Below, in pieces: positions 34,782-41,999 of a stretch of DNA of 64,000 nt. The stretch is from Streptomyces exfoliatus. Its GTDB lineage: Bacteria; Actinomycetota; Actinomycetes; Streptomycetales; Streptomycetaceae. Below the pieces are notes generated by a model. That model was not told where the DNA came from. It was given only the letters and a program-made list of their open reading frames with translations, and ran no database searches. Each line of letters begins with the position of its first letter. The stretch's first letter is position 1. The stretch is taken from the NCBI RefSeq assembly GCF_000725545.1, contig NZ_JNZP01000014.1, positions 105,398 through 169,397 on the forward strand, read 5' to 3'. The position numbers and the translations under genes were made by a program.

Positions 34782-35528
34782 ATGGCGGAGACCCTGCTCG
34801 ACTACGAGGCCGAGGCCGCGCACTACGACAGGACCCGGGGCGGGGCGCCCCGGGCCGCGGCGGCGGCCGAGGCCGTCCTGCGGCTCGTGCCGCCCGGCGC
34901 CCGCACCCTCCTCGACCTCGCCTGCGGCACCGGCCTCGTCACCGAACGGCTCACCCGGCCCGGACTCCGCGTCTATGGCGCCGACGCCGCCCACGCCATG
35001 CTGCGGGTCGCCGCCGGACGCGCACCCGACCGGGTCGTCCGCGCCGACGCCCGGCGGCTGCCGCTGCCCGACGCCTCCCTCGACGCGGTCAGCGCCGTCT
35101 GGCTGCTGCACCTCGTGCCGTTCACGGCCGGGATCGTCGCCGAGGCGGCCCGCGTCCTGCGCCCCGGCGGCGTCCTCATCACCACCGTCGACAAGGACGC
35201 CGCCCACGACGTCGGCAGCGACATCGACGCCCTCCTCCGCCCGCACCGGTCGACCGAAGCCGCCTCCGACCGCGCCGACCTCATCACCCGGTACGCCGCC
35301 GCCCACGGCCTCGAACCCGCCACCGGCACCCACTTCACCGGACACGGCCAGGGCGCCACCCCGCGCGACACCGTACGCAAGCTGCGCGCCGGCTACTTCG
35401 CCTCCTGGTTCGACGGCGACAGCGCGACCTCCGACGCGCTCGCCGCCGCCCTCGCGGCCCTGCCGGACCAGGATCGCCCCCGTGACGACCCCCGATACCG
35501 GCTGGCCCGCTTCGTCAGGCGCGGCTGA
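34782..35528 (+). CDS. Class I SAM-dependent methyltransferase
   Basis: 248 residues. Motif I LLDLACGTGLVTERL, then VYGADAAHAML, ADARRLPLPDASLDAV, and EAARVLRPGGVLI. Resembles UbiE/COQ5-type or methyltransferase-11 members, without a substrate signature. It lies 37 bp after the PCD gene and may be co-transcribed. Its last 14 bp overlap the convergent DUF gene. Confidence 0.87.
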   Translation: MAETLLDYEAEAAHYDRTRGGAPRAAAAAEAVLRLVPPGARTLLDLACGTGLVTERLTRPGLRVYGADAAHAMLRVAAGRAPDRVVRADARRLPLPDASLDAVSAVWLLHLVPFTAGIVAEAARVLRPGGVLITTVDKDAAHDVGSDIDALLRPHRSTEAASDRADLITRYAAAHGLEPATGTHFTGHGQGATPRDTVRKLRAGYFASWFDGDSATSDALAAALAALPDQDRPRDDPRYRLARFVRRG

Positions 35529-35982
35529 ACTCCATCACCCAGTTCGTCACCCACCCCTCCTCGCCCCCGCCGTCAGCCGGCGCGAACGCCTGCTCCCAGC
35601 GGGCCGTGTCCCGGCCGATCCCCGACCAGTGGAACCGCACCCGCACCGGCCGCCCCTCATAGGTGTCCGTGCCGTGGAACGTGCCCGTCCCGTCCTCGGC
35701 GAACCGGCCCCTGACCGGCGGGTCGAGCCGCCCCGTACGGCTGGAAGACCAGTTCAGCGTCCACTCCCCGGTCTCCGGCTCGTACAACCGCAGCGTCAGC
35801 CCGCTGAACCCCATCGACGGGAAGACGATCTCGTCGACGTGCGCACGCCCGTCCCAGAACAACCGCCCCGTCGTGTGCCCCTCGAACTCCGTCCAGCCGC
35901 TCCCCGGATCGAGGAAGTCGGCGAGCCGCCGGTTGTGGACGTGCCAGTCCCCGTCGAGGAAGTCGAAACCCCGGCCCTTCAC
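35515..35982 (-). CDS. Hypothetical protein, DUF1579-like beta-barrel
   Basis: 155 residues beginning MKGRGFDFLDGDWHVHNRRL, rich in Trp, Arg and beta-strands (FEGHTTGRLFWDGRA, WTLNWSSSRTG, GRPVRVRFHWSG). The layout suggests a lipocalin/THAP4-like small-molecule barrel of the DUF1579 type. GTG 35982 has GGAGGTG seven bases upstream and overlaps the preceding stop by GTGA, so it is coupled to the upstream gene and should share WYL-regulator control. Confidence 0.75.
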   Translation of the reverse strand: MKGRGFDFLDGDWHVHNRRLADFLDPGSGWTEFEGHTTGRLFWDGRAHVDEIVFPSMGFSGLTLRLYEPETGEWTLNWSSSRTGRLDPPVRGRFAEDGTGTFHGTDTYEGRPVRVRFHWSGIGRDTARWEQAFAPADGGGEEGWVTNWVMEFSRA

Positions 35983-36473
35983 CCCGACACCTCCGTCGTG
36001 CCGGAGGGCAGCGCGTCCCCGAGATAGCCGGCCAGATCCGGGGCGTCCGGGGCCAGCACGTGACGGATCCAGGCGCTCCGCTCGTGTTCGAGCGGCGCCA
36101 GCTCCCACACGCAGCCGATCCACGAGCGGTCCACCCGGACGAAGTGCGCCGGGTCGGTGTCGGGGCAGCCGAGGACGGGCTGCCCCGCCGCCCCGCCGCC
36201 GAAGTGGAGCACGTTGTCCCACACCCAGCTGTACGCGTTCAGATACGCGCCGGTGTCACCGCCCCGGTGCAGCACCACGAAGCCCGCCGCCGGCGCGCCG
36301 TCCGCCGGCGTGCCCTCCGCCGGGGGCAGCAGCTCCGGCAGCAGCGCGTACGCCGCCTTCTCCACCTCCGGTTCGATGCCCGCCGGATCCGAGGTCACGT
36401 GATAGCGCTTGAGCCGCCGCCCGCCGATCTCCACCGGCGGCAGCGTGAAGAGGAACTTCTCCGCGAAAGCCAT
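35979..36473 (-). CDS. Hypothetical protein in WYL-controlled operon
   Basis: 164 residues starting MAFAEKFLFTLPPVEIGGRRLKRY. Trp-rich C-terminal half with VWDNVLHFG and DRSWIGCVWELAPL. No signal peptide, membrane helix or known catalytic motif; I do not recognise the family. It is the first gene of a two-gene operon, divergent from a WYL-type regulator. The 29-bp palindrome that covers both starts makes it the obvious regulated target. Confidence 0.78.
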   Translation of the reverse strand: MAFAEKFLFTLPPVEIGGRRLKRYHVTSDPAGIEPEVEKAAYALLPELLPPAEGTPADGAPAAGFVVLHRGGDTGAYLNAYSWVWDNVLHFGGGAAGQPVLGCPDTDPAHFVRVDRSWIGCVWELAPLEHERSAWIRHVLAPDAPDLAGYLGDALPSGTTEVSG

Positions 36474-36490
36474 GGCTGGACTGTAGGAGC

Positions 36491-36519
36491 ACTTCACTGA
36501 CACCTTGTGTCAGTGAAGT
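36491..36519. promoter_or_regulatory. 29-bp palindromic operator of the WYL regulator
   Basis: Perfect 13-bp arms ACTTCACTGACAC / GTGTCAGTGAAGT separated by CTT. It covers the GTG start codon(s) of the WYL regulator (36507/36513) and lies 18 bp before the divergent ATG at 36473. TGACA/TGTCA cores are common in YafY-type operators. Leaderless transcription of the regulator with direct autorepression fits this placement. Confidence 0.8.
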
Positions 36520-37463
36520 CCAGCCGACTCCTCTCGATCCTCCTGCTGCTCCAGACCCGGGGCCGGATGACGGCCGCCGCGCTCGCGGAGGAACTGGAGG
36601 TCTCCGTCCGCACCGTCTACCGCGACGTCGACTCCCTGCACGCCGCCGGAGTGCCGCTCTACGGGGACGCCGGACACCGCGGCGGCTACCGCCTCCTCGC
36701 CGGACACCGCTCCCGCCTCACCGACCTCTACACCCGCGAGGCCGAGGCGCTCGTCCTCGCCGGCATGCCCGGCGCCGCCGAAGAGCTCGGGCTCGGACCG
36801 CACTTCGCCGACGCCCAGCTGAAACTGCGCGCCGCCCTCCCCGCACCCCTGCGCGAACACGTCGACCGGCTCCGGGCCCGCTTCCACATCGACGCCCCCG
36901 GCTGGTACGACGAGGGCACCGAGACCCCGTTCCTGCCCCAGGTCGCCGACGCCGTCCGCACCGGGCGCGCCCTCGAACTCCGCTACCGGCGCTGGCGGAC
37001 GCCGACCGACATCGACCGCCGCCTCGAACCGTACGGCCTCGTCCTCAAGGCAGGCCGCTGGTACCTGATCGCCGGACCAGGACCGCGTACGTACCGCGTC
37101 GACCAGATCCTCGACCTCACCGTCACCGACGAGGAGGTCACCGTCCCGGAGGGCTTCGACCTCGCCCGCCACTGGCGCGACAGCCAGGCCGACTTCCACG
37201 CCCGGCTGCACCGGGGCGAGGCCCTCGTCCGGCTCTCCCCGGCCGGCGCGGCCCGGCTGACCGGGGCCGCGGCCCGCGCACTCGCGGCGACCGGCACCCC
37301 GGAACCCGACGGCTGGACCCGCGCCACGCTCCCCGTCGAATCGGACGACCACGCCCACGACACCTTCCTCGCCCTCGGCACCGACGTGGAGGTCCTGGCC
37401 CCCGAGGAACTCCGTACCCGCGTCGCCGAGACCGTACGGACCCTGGCACGGCGCTACGCCTGA
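36507..37463 (+). CDS. YafY-type WYL-domain transcriptional regulator
   Basis: 318 residues. N-terminal HTH (SSRLLSILLLLQTRGRMTAA, SVRTVYRDVDSLHAAGVP), then GHRGGYRLL. The WYL region shows ALELRYRRW and EPYGLVLKAGRWYLIAG (about 150-190), and a WCX-like C-terminus follows. WYL domains sense ligands such as single-stranded nucleic acids or metabolites. GTG at 36507 or 36513; both lie inside the palindrome, with no ribosome site. Divergent from two DUF genes that it probably controls. Confidence 0.9.
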   Translation: MSVKSSRLLSILLLLQTRGRMTAAALAEELEVSVRTVYRDVDSLHAAGVPLYGDAGHRGGYRLLAGHRSRLTDLYTREAEALVLAGMPGAAEELGLGPHFADAQLKLRAALPAPLREHVDRLRARFHIDAPGWYDEGTETPFLPQVADAVRTGRALELRYRRWRTPTDIDRRLEPYGLVLKAGRWYLIAGPGPRTYRVDQILDLTVTDEEVTVPEGFDLARHWRDSQADFHARLHRGEALVRLSPAGAARLTGAAARALAATGTPEPDGWTRATLPVESDDHAHDTFLALGTDVEVLAPEELRTRVAETVRTLARRYA

Positions 37464-37471
37464 GCGGGGCG

Positions 37472-38383
37472 TCAGCGCGCCGGACCACCCCAGGCCTCCG
37501 CCGCGAACGCGGCGAACGAGCGCGGCTCGCGGCCCAGGACCCGCTTCACCCCGTCCGTCACCGAGGCGTTGTGGCCGTCGAGGAGCGTCGCGAACAGGGC
37601 CGCGAGCCACTCCGCCTCCGGCACCGAGAGCCCGAACCCCGTGAGGAGCTCCGCGTACTCGGCCTCGGACACCGCCCGGTAGACCACCGGACGGCCCGAG
37701 ACCCGCGCGATCTCCGCCGCCACCTCGGCGAAGCCGACCGGACGCGGCCCCGTCACCTCGTGCACCCGCCCCGCGTGCCCGTCCACCGTCAGGGTCTCGA
37801 CGACCACGTCCGCCAGATCGTCCACGTCGACGAAGGGCTCGGCCGTGTCACCCGCCGGGAAGACGAGCACGCCCTCGGCGACCCCGTCCGCGAGCAGCCC
37901 CTCGGAGAAGTTCTGCGCGAAGAACGAGGCACGGACGACGGTCAGTTCGACCCCGGTCGCCGCCGCCCGCAGCGCCTCCTCCGCCACCAACGCCTCGGGC
38001 TCCCCACGGCCGGACAACAGCGTCAGTCGCCGCACCCCGCTCTCGGCGGCGAGCCGGCCGAAGGTCCGCATCGCCTCGGCCCCGCCGGGGGCGGCGAGGT
38101 CCGGGTAGTAGGCCACGTACGCGGCGTCCGCGCCCCGCAGCGCCGGGGCCCAGGTCGCCGGGTCCTCCCAGTCGAAGGCCGTGGCCCCGGTACGGGATCC
38201 GGCCCGGACCGTCACCCCGCGGGCCCCGAGCCGCTCGGCCACGCGCCGCCCGGTCTTGCCGGAGGCGCTCGTCACCAGGATCGTGCGCGTGCTCAGGACA
38301 TCCTGCGTGCCCTGTACGTCCTGTGCGTCCCGCGCGTCGTGGATGTTCTGACTGTCCTGGGTGTTCCGCGTGTTCGTCGTCAT
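37472..38383 (-). CDS. NmrA-like NAD(P)-binding protein
   Basis: 303 residues of the NmrA/atypical short-chain dehydrogenase group. The cofactor motif SASGKTGRRVAERL sits at about 39-52, which is late because of a repetitive Asp/Gln leader (residues 4-33). The true start may be a later codon, although ATG 38383 is the only ATG. RASFFAQNF and DVDDLADVVVETL are typical NmrA segments. Divergent from an AraC-type regulator across 106 bp, a common regulator-target layout. Confidence 0.88.
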   Translation of the reverse strand: MTTNTRNTQDSQNIHDARDAQDVQGTQDVLSTRTILVTSASGKTGRRVAERLGARGVTVRAGSRTGATAFDWEDPATWAPALRGADAAYVAYYPDLAAPGGAEAMRTFGRLAAESGVRRLTLLSGRGEPEALVAEEALRAAATGVELTVVRASFFAQNFSEGLLADGVAEGVLVFPAGDTAEPFVDVDDLADVVVETLTVDGHAGRVHEVTGPRPVGFAEVAAEIARVSGRPVVYRAVSEAEYAELLTGFGLSVPEAEWLAALFATLLDGHNASVTDGVKRVLGREPRSFAAFAAEAWGGPAR

Positions 38384-38489
38384 GGCTCAAGACTCCCGCC
38401 CAGGCACCCGTACGCCCATGCTCCGCAGTCTCACCCGCCTACGCCTCCGTCTCACCCACCCGCACGCCCTGCCCGTACCCTTGCGGACC

Positions 38490-39422
38490 ATGGACGCACT
38501 CGCCGGACTCCTCGACGGGCCCCGCGCCAAGGGCGCCTTCCTGCTCCGCATGATCATGGAGCCGCCGTGGTCCGTGCGCATCGAGGACGGCGCACCGATC
38601 TGTCTGATGTGCGTCACCGAGGGCGAGGCCTGGGTCGTGCCCGACACCGGCGAGCCGGTCCTGCTGCGGCCCGGGGACATCGCCATCGCCCGCGGTCCCG
38701 AGCCGTACACCGTCGCCGACGCCCCCGACGCGCCGCCCCGCGCTCGGATAGGCCCCGACGGCGCCTGCACCACCCTCACCGGGGAGCCGCTCGCCGACGC
38801 CATGCGGCTCGGCGTCCGCACCTGGGGCAACGCCCCCGACGGCACCACCACCGTCCTCGTCGGCACCTACCGGATGGACGGCGAGGTCGGCCGCCGGCTG
38901 CTCGACGCCCTGCCGGGGTTGCTCCACCTGCCCGCCGACACGTGGAACTGCCCCCTCATGCCCTTCCTCGGCGAGGAGATCGCCCGCGACGAACCGGGTC
39001 AGTCCGCCGTCCTCGACCGGGTCCTCGACCTGATGCTCATCGCCGGCGTCCGCGCTTGGTTCTCCCGGCCCGGCGCCGAGGCCCCCGGCTGGTACCGGGC
39101 CATGGGCGATCCCGTGGTCGGCCGGGCGCTCCGGCTACTCCAGAACGACCCCGCGCACCCCTGGAGCGTCGCCTCGCTCGCCGCCAAGACGGGTGTGTCC
39201 AGGGCCGCCCTCGCGCGCCGCTTCACCGCACTCGTCGGCGAGCCCCCGATGGCGTACCTCACCGGCTGGCGGCTCGCGCTCGCCGCCGATCTGCTCCGCG
39301 ACCCGGACGCGACGGTCGAGTCCGTCGCCCGGCGGGTCGGCTACAGCGGGGCGTTCGCCCTCAGCGCCGCCTTCAAACGGGTCAGGGGCGTCAGTCCGCA
39401 GGAGCACCGCACCGCGGCCTGA
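38490..39422 (+). CDS. AraC-family regulator with cupin domain
   Basis: 310 residues. An N-terminal AraC-type cupin (about 1-185) reads LLRMIMEPPWSVRIEDG and EPVLLRPGDIAIARGPEPY. The C-terminal double HTH (about 205-305) includes WSVASLAAKTGVSRAALARRF and SVARRVGYSGAFALSAAFKR. ATG 38490 agrees with the family start MDALAGLL. Divergent from the NmrA gene, its likely target. Effector unknown. Confidence 0.92.
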   Translation: MDALAGLLDGPRAKGAFLLRMIMEPPWSVRIEDGAPICLMCVTEGEAWVVPDTGEPVLLRPGDIAIARGPEPYTVADAPDAPPRARIGPDGACTTLTGEPLADAMRLGVRTWGNAPDGTTTVLVGTYRMDGEVGRRLLDALPGLLHLPADTWNCPLMPFLGEEIARDEPGQSAVLDRVLDLMLIAGVRAWFSRPGAEAPGWYRAMGDPVVGRALRLLQNDPAHPWSVASLAAKTGVSRAALARRFTALVGEPPMAYLTGWRLALAADLLRDPDATVESVARRVGYSGAFALSAAFKRVRGVSPQEHRTAA

Positions 39423-39514
39423 ACCGACCGCCCACCCCTCACCCGAATGGCCGATTCTTTGCCGTACTGGCAATATTTCTCGCACTTCGGGGCCGCTGGA
39501 CTCACGCTGGACCC

Positions 39515-40474
39515 ATGAGTCAGCACAGCGAATCCCGCCAGGGCGATCACGGCGACCACGCAGGTCACGGCGAGCACGGCGACCACGCCGGTCACGGCCA
39601 GGGCCACGCACACGCGCACCACCACGACGGCCCCCACCTGGACTGGAACGAGCTCGCCCCGCTCCTGGAGCGGCAGGCCGAGATCGCGATCCCCGCGTAC
39701 ACCGACGCCGCCGCCTGGCTCGGCACGCTCGCCCCCGTGCAGGGCGTCCGCCGGATCCTCGACGTCGGCAGCGGCCCCGGTGTCCTCACCAGCCTGCTCG
39801 CCGAGTCCTTCCCCGCCGCCGAGACCGTCGCCGTCGACGGCTCCCCCGAACTCCTCGCCCGCACCCGCGACCGCGCCGAGGCGCGCGGCCTCGGCGCCCG
39901 CGTCTCCACGCTCCACGCCGAACTCCCCGAGGGCATCGCGGGCCTGGGGCAGGCCGACCTGATCTGGGCGGGCAACTCGGTGCACCACATCGGCGACCAG
40001 CGGGCCGCGCTCGTGGAGTTCGCCGGGCTGCTGAACCCCGGCGGCCTGATCGCCCTCGTCGAGGGCGGCCTGCCGACCCGTCACCTGCCCTGGCACATCG
40101 GCATGGGCCGGCCCGGTCTCGAGGCGCGCCTCGACGCCGCCGGCGCGGACTGGTTCGGCGAGATGCGCGCCGGACTCCCCGACACCAAGGACGAGCCGGA
40201 CGACTGGCGTGCGCTGCTCGCCGGCGCGGGCCTCACCCCGGCGGGCACCCGCACCTTCCTCACCGACGTTCCCGCGCCCGTCTCCCCGGTCGTACGGGAG
40301 CTGGCCGTCACCCACTTCGGCCGGCTCAGGGAGGGCTGCGGCACCCGGCTCGACGCCGACGACAGGGCCACGCTCGACCGGCTCCTCGACCCGGCCGACG
40401 AGCTGTCCCTGCACCACCGCACGGACCTGTTCCACCTCACGGCCCGCACGGTCCACACCGCCCGCAAGGGCTGA
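39515..40474 (+). CDS. SAM methyltransferase with His-rich N-terminus
   Basis: 319 residues. The methyltransferase core begins near residue 45: ILDVGSGPGVLTSLL (motif I), TVAVDGSPELL, IWAGNSVHHIGD, LLNPGGLIALVEGG. Residues 11-41 form a Gly/Asp/His-rich tail with twelve histidines, encoded by an imperfect repeat of GAYCAYGGY units. Such tails usually bind Zn, Ni or Co. ATG 39515 is clear. Ahead lies an AT-richer spacer with a small TTGCC-N5-GGCAA palindrome. Substrate unknown. Confidence 0.85.
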   Translation: MSQHSESRQGDHGDHAGHGEHGDHAGHGQGHAHAHHHDGPHLDWNELAPLLERQAEIAIPAYTDAAAWLGTLAPVQGVRRILDVGSGPGVLTSLLAESFPAAETVAVDGSPELLARTRDRAEARGLGARVSTLHAELPEGIAGLGQADLIWAGNSVHHIGDQRAALVEFAGLLNPGGLIALVEGGLPTRHLPWHIGMGRPGLEARLDAAGADWFGEMRAGLPDTKDEPDDWRALLAGAGLTPAGTRTFLTDVPAPVSPVVRELAVTHFGRLREGCGTRLDADDRATLDRLLDPADELSLHHRTDLFHLTARTVHTARKG

Positions 40475-40484
40475 CGGCCACCTG

Positions 40485-40991
40485 TCAGGACACCGGCTCC
40501 AACCGCCACCACTGGAACGGGGAGTCGGTGTCCTCCCACTGCCGTACGTTGCCGCCGTCGGCCGTCGAACCGTCCGCGACCTCCAGGAGCAGTCCGCTGA
40601 TGAAGCTCACCAGCGCGACCGTCCCCGGCGACTGCAGGTCCTGCTCGATGATCCACTCCTGCGCGCCGAAGTTGTTGGCCTTCCACTGCTGGACGTTGGC
40701 GCCGTTCTCCGTGGACGCGTTGGCGACGTCGAGCCGCTTCCCACTGGCCGCGTTCACCAGGTGGTAGAGCCCCCCGCCGTTCGGCACGGGCGTGATGTGC
40801 CACTGCTGCCCGGCCGACCCGTTCCCCCTGCCCTGCTGGACGTTGGCGCCACTGCGGCCCGAACCCTCGTACACCTCGAGGAGCAGCCCGCTGCCCACGT
40901 TCCGCACCTGGTAGAGGCCCGCTTCCACGGGCCCCGGCGAACCACTCACCGTACCGACTTCCTCGTCCAGGGACTTCGGCGAACCACTCAC
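40485..40991 (-). CDS. RICIN-type beta-trefoil lectin domain protein
   Basis: About 168 residues: a short Ser/Gly leader and one ricin-type beta-trefoil with three repeats ending QQWHI, QEWII and QWWRL (Q-x-W motifs), and repeated GLLLEV elements for sugar binding. No signal peptide is visible, so it is either cytosolic or exported in a non-classical way. The start is uncertain because a 21-bp direct repeat duplicates the GTG region. GTGs at 40991, 41000 or in the second repeat copy (40949) are all possible. Downstream of, and co-directional with, the aldo/keto reductase. Confidence 0.78.
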   Translation of the reverse strand: MSGSPKSLDEEVGTVSGSPGPVEAGLYQVRNVGSGLLLEVYEGSGRSGANVQQGRGNGSAGQQWHITPVPNGGGLYHLVNAASGKRLDVANASTENGANVQQWKANNFGAQEWIIEQDLQSPGTVALVSFISGLLLEVADGSTADGGNVRQWEDTDSPFQWWRLEPVS

Positions 40992-40997
40992 CGTACC
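40935..40997. repeat. 21-bp direct repeat around lectin start
   Basis: CGGCGAACCACTCACCGTACC at 40935-40955 and again at 40977-40997 (42-bp period). Each copy carries a potential GTG start codon with purines upstream, so the lectin start region is duplicated. Confidence 0.85.
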
Positions 40998-41017
40998 CAC
41001 CCCCTCGTCGTCCGCGC

Positions 41018-41863
41018 TCAGGCGCCGAAGCTGAACTCCGCCGGGTCCGGGCCCAGTCGGCGGCTCTCGTCGAGCGCGGCGATCGCGGCCAGGTCCTCGG
41101 CGTCCAGCTCGAAGCCGAACACGTCGATGTTCTCCTGGATACGGGACGGGGTGACCGACTTCGGGATCACCACGTTCCCCAGCTGGAGGTGCCAGCGCAG
41201 CACCACCTGGGCCGGCGTCCTGCCGTGCTTGCGGCCGATCGCGACGATCGCGGGAACGTCCAGGAGGCCCTTGCCGGAGCCGAGCGGAGACCACGCCTCG
41301 GTCGCGATGCCGTACCGGGCGTGCGCCTCGCGGGAGGCCGCCTGGGGGAACTGCGGGTGGAGCTCGATCTGGTTGACGGCGGGCACGACCGACGTCTCGC
41401 CGATCAGCCGCTCCAGGTGCTCGGGGAGGAAGTTCGAGACGCCGATCGCCTTGGCGCGCCCGTCCGCGTAGATCTTCTCGAACGCCCGGTACGTGTCGAC
41501 GTACGCGTCCTTCGTGGGCAACGGCCAGTGGATGAGGTACAGGTCGACGTAGTCGAGCCCCAGCTTGTCGAGCGAGGCGTCGAAGGCCTTCAGCGTCGAG
41601 TCGTAGCCCTGCTCGCTGTTCCACAGCTTGGTGGTGACGAACAGGTCCTCGCGGGCGATGCCGGAAGCGGCGACGGCACGGCCCGTGCCCTGCTCGTTCC
41701 GGTAGATCGCGGCGGTGTCGATCGAGCGGTAGCCGGCCTCCAGCGCGGTCGCGACGGCCGAGGCCGCCTCGTCGTCCGGGACCTGCCAGACGCCGAAGCC
41801 CAGCTGCGGCATCAGGACGCCGTTGTTCAGAGTGACCGAGGGAACCTTGCTGTCCGTGCTCAC
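41018..41863 (-). CDS. Aldo/keto reductase
   Basis: 281 residues of the AKR5-like 2,5-diketo-gluconate reductase group, NADPH-dependent. The catalytic tetrad is D49 and Y54 in IDTAAIYRNEQ, K79 in VTTKLWN and H112 in LIHWP. The cofactor-end motif IPKSVTPSRIQENI is present. GTG 41863 has AAGGA about nine bases upstream. The protein is cytosolic. The lectin gene follows on the same strand 26 bp after its stop. Confidence 0.93.
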   Translation of the reverse strand: MSTDSKVPSVTLNNGVLMPQLGFGVWQVPDDEAASAVATALEAGYRSIDTAAIYRNEQGTGRAVAASGIAREDLFVTTKLWNSEQGYDSTLKAFDASLDKLGLDYVDLYLIHWPLPTKDAYVDTYRAFEKIYADGRAKAIGVSNFLPEHLERLIGETSVVPAVNQIELHPQFPQAASREAHARYGIATEAWSPLGSGKGLLDVPAIVAIGRKHGRTPAQVVLRWHLQLGNVVIPKSVTPSRIQENIDVFGFELDAEDLAAIAALDESRRLGPDPAEFSFGA

Positions 41864-41999
41864 GTGGCAGAGATCCTTACCTTGTCGCGGGTCGTGACGG
41901 TGCCCCGCACGGGCCGTACGCCGTACGGAGACACTCCCAGCGTCAACGATCACGGGCCGTCGCGCATTCCACTTCCCACATTCCGCCGACGCGAACGGC

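Noticed and set aside
39459..39473. TTGCC-GTACT-GGCAA palindrome before the His-rich methyltransferase
   Set aside because: Arms of only five bases; spacing does not fit Nur or Zur boxes. Too weak to list as an operator.
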